Source: Sphingomonas sp. (GTDB taxonomy: Bacteria; Pseudomonadota; Alphaproteobacteria; Sphingomonadales; Sphingomonadaceae). Taken from it: a stretch of DNA of 22,926 nucleotides. Of this stretch, positions 22,321 through 22,926 are shown piece after piece; the stretch's first letter is position 1; each line of letters begins with the position of its first letter. Location: contig QFPK01000033.1 in assembly GCA_003248865.1 (NCBI GenBank), positions 1 through 22,926 of the forward strand, read 5' to 3'. The translations under genes were made by a program, and so were the position numbers. Under the pieces are notes generated by a model, which did not search any database, was not told where the DNA came from, and saw only the letters and a program-made list of their open reading frames with translations.

Positions 22321-22926
22321 ATGGGCACGCTGACCGTGGCCGATCTGGTGCCCGGCGATGCCGAGCCGAGGATCAAGGATCTGATGCTGGCCGAGCGGCT
22401 GGGTTTTAAGCAACCGCGCATCATTCGGGATATCATCCGCCTGCATCGCGCTGAACTGGAGTTCCATGGAATTTTGCAGCGTATCGCTGCAAAAACAAAA
22501 CCCGGTCGCGGACGCCCCGAGCTTCAATATCACCTGAATGAGATGCAGGCCCTGCTGGTCTGCATGTGGGCGCGGACGCCGAAGGCGGCAGAGGTTCGCG
22601 CCGACGTGGCGCGGGTGTTCGTGGCCTATCGCCAAGGGCTGCTGGTGCCGGCTGAGCGGGATTCGCGCCACCATGGCGCAAACCCTCCCTTGCCGAGCCG
22701 CGTGGCTCATACCTCACATTCCGATATCGACCGTTTCGAGCGGCAGCCGCTGCTTGCTGCCGCCGTGATCGCGGATGCCGCCATCGTCGAAGATGCACGG
22801 CGCTTTGCGCTTTCCCTGCCTAGCATGCTGCCGGACCGGCGCGTCAAACGGTTCCCCAACTTCTGGCACGATCTGGAGGCCCGCACTGTCGCGGTCGCGG
22901 CCCATCGGCAGATGACGCTGGAGCAG
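22321..22926 (+). CDS. Phage-type DNA-binding protein, N-terminal 202 codons (cut by window edge)
   Basis: Open from ATG 22,321 to the window end. Residues 15-105 show the pattern EPRIKDLMLAERLGF, IIRDIIRLHRAEL, then GRGRPELQYHLNEMQALLVC and RTPKAAEVRADVARVFVAYRQG, a segment shared with prophage regulators annotated as Rha-like, KilA-N-associated or simply DNA-binding. The first part resembles a helix-turn-helix and the LNEMQALL part a conserved helical unit. It follows the Ner-like gene by two bases. Its C-terminal domain, which usually tells these proteins apart, is beyond the window. A role in early phage regulation is likely but unproven. Confidence 0.65.
   Translation, partial: MGTLTVADLVPGDAEPRIKDLMLAERLGFKQPRIIRDIIRLHRAELEFHGILQRIAAKTKPGRGRPELQYHLNEMQALLVCMWARTPKAAEVRADVARVFVAYRQGLLVPAERDSRHHGANPPLPSRVAHTSHSDIDRFERQPLLAAAVIADAAIVEDARRFALSLPSMLPDRRVKRFPNFWHDLEARTVAVAAHRQMTLEQ

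Larger units (their letters stand above)
21062..22926. mobile_element. Left end of a prophage, possibly Mu-like
   Basis: A leftward repressor, divergent Ner-like regulator and further rightward phage-type gene, preceded by a repeat-rich gene-free end, reproduce the left-end layout of transposable phages such as Mu. The exact boundary is unknown and is given at the earliest plausible base. No transposase lies in the window, so another temperate phage type is possible. Confidence 0.55.

Overview
The window is high-GC DNA whose gene families (RPA-type RepA, DUF2285/DUF6499 regulators, a DUF885 dipeptidase-like protein, a PepSY membrane protein) and intergenic repeat style suggest an alphaproteobacterium, probably of the Sphingomonadales. 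That placement is an inference; no rRNA or species marker is present.

Bases 1 to about 12,570 are the end of a genomic island that abuts the 3' end of a minus-strand tRNA-Arg(ACG) gene. The left part (1-3,103, minus strand) looks like the replication and regulation core of an integrative, plasmid-like element. It holds a C5-cytosine methyltransferase cut by the window edge, a candidate iteron origin with a perfect DnaA box, a RepA-like initiator, a small HTH protein, a DUF6499/DUF2285 regulator pair that may be one gene split by a frameshift, and a small accessory protein. Next come a gene-poor spacer and an orphan N6A/N4C-type methyltransferase (3,589-4,260).

From 4,555 to 9,668 there is a probable anti-phage or restriction module. 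A Z1-like SF2 helicase/ATPase is transcribed leftwards. Divergent from it is a tightly overlapped operon of RHH regulator, vsr endonuclease and dcm C5 methyltransferase, followed by an HNH nuclease gene broken by an in-frame TGA in its zinc-binding/HNH region. The shared intergenic region is full of inverted repeats, a likely control switch for both arms. Next are a PrlF/YhaV-type toxin-antitoxin pair with its own operator, a small unknown gene, and a large serine recombinase. The recombinase frame runs into the tRNA gene and takes its stop codon there.

From 12,645 to about 20,940 the window is ordinary chromosome: a lipoprotein plus PepSY membrane protein pair, a multipass membrane protein and a class C beta-lactamase-like hydrolase, a secreted DUF885 metallopeptidase-like protein, peptide chain release factor 3, and a FrnE-like DsbA-family oxidoreductase. 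Two copies of a 43-bp hairpin-bearing intergenic repeat flank part of this segment.

From roughly 21,100 to the right edge is the start of a second mobile element, most like the left end of a transposable (Mu-like) prophage. It has a repeat-rich terminal region, a leftward XRE repressor with two 15-bp operator-like repeats over its start, a rightward Ner/Nlp-like regulator, and a phage-type DNA-binding protein cut by the window end. No transposase is visible, so the Mu-like assignment rests on layout.
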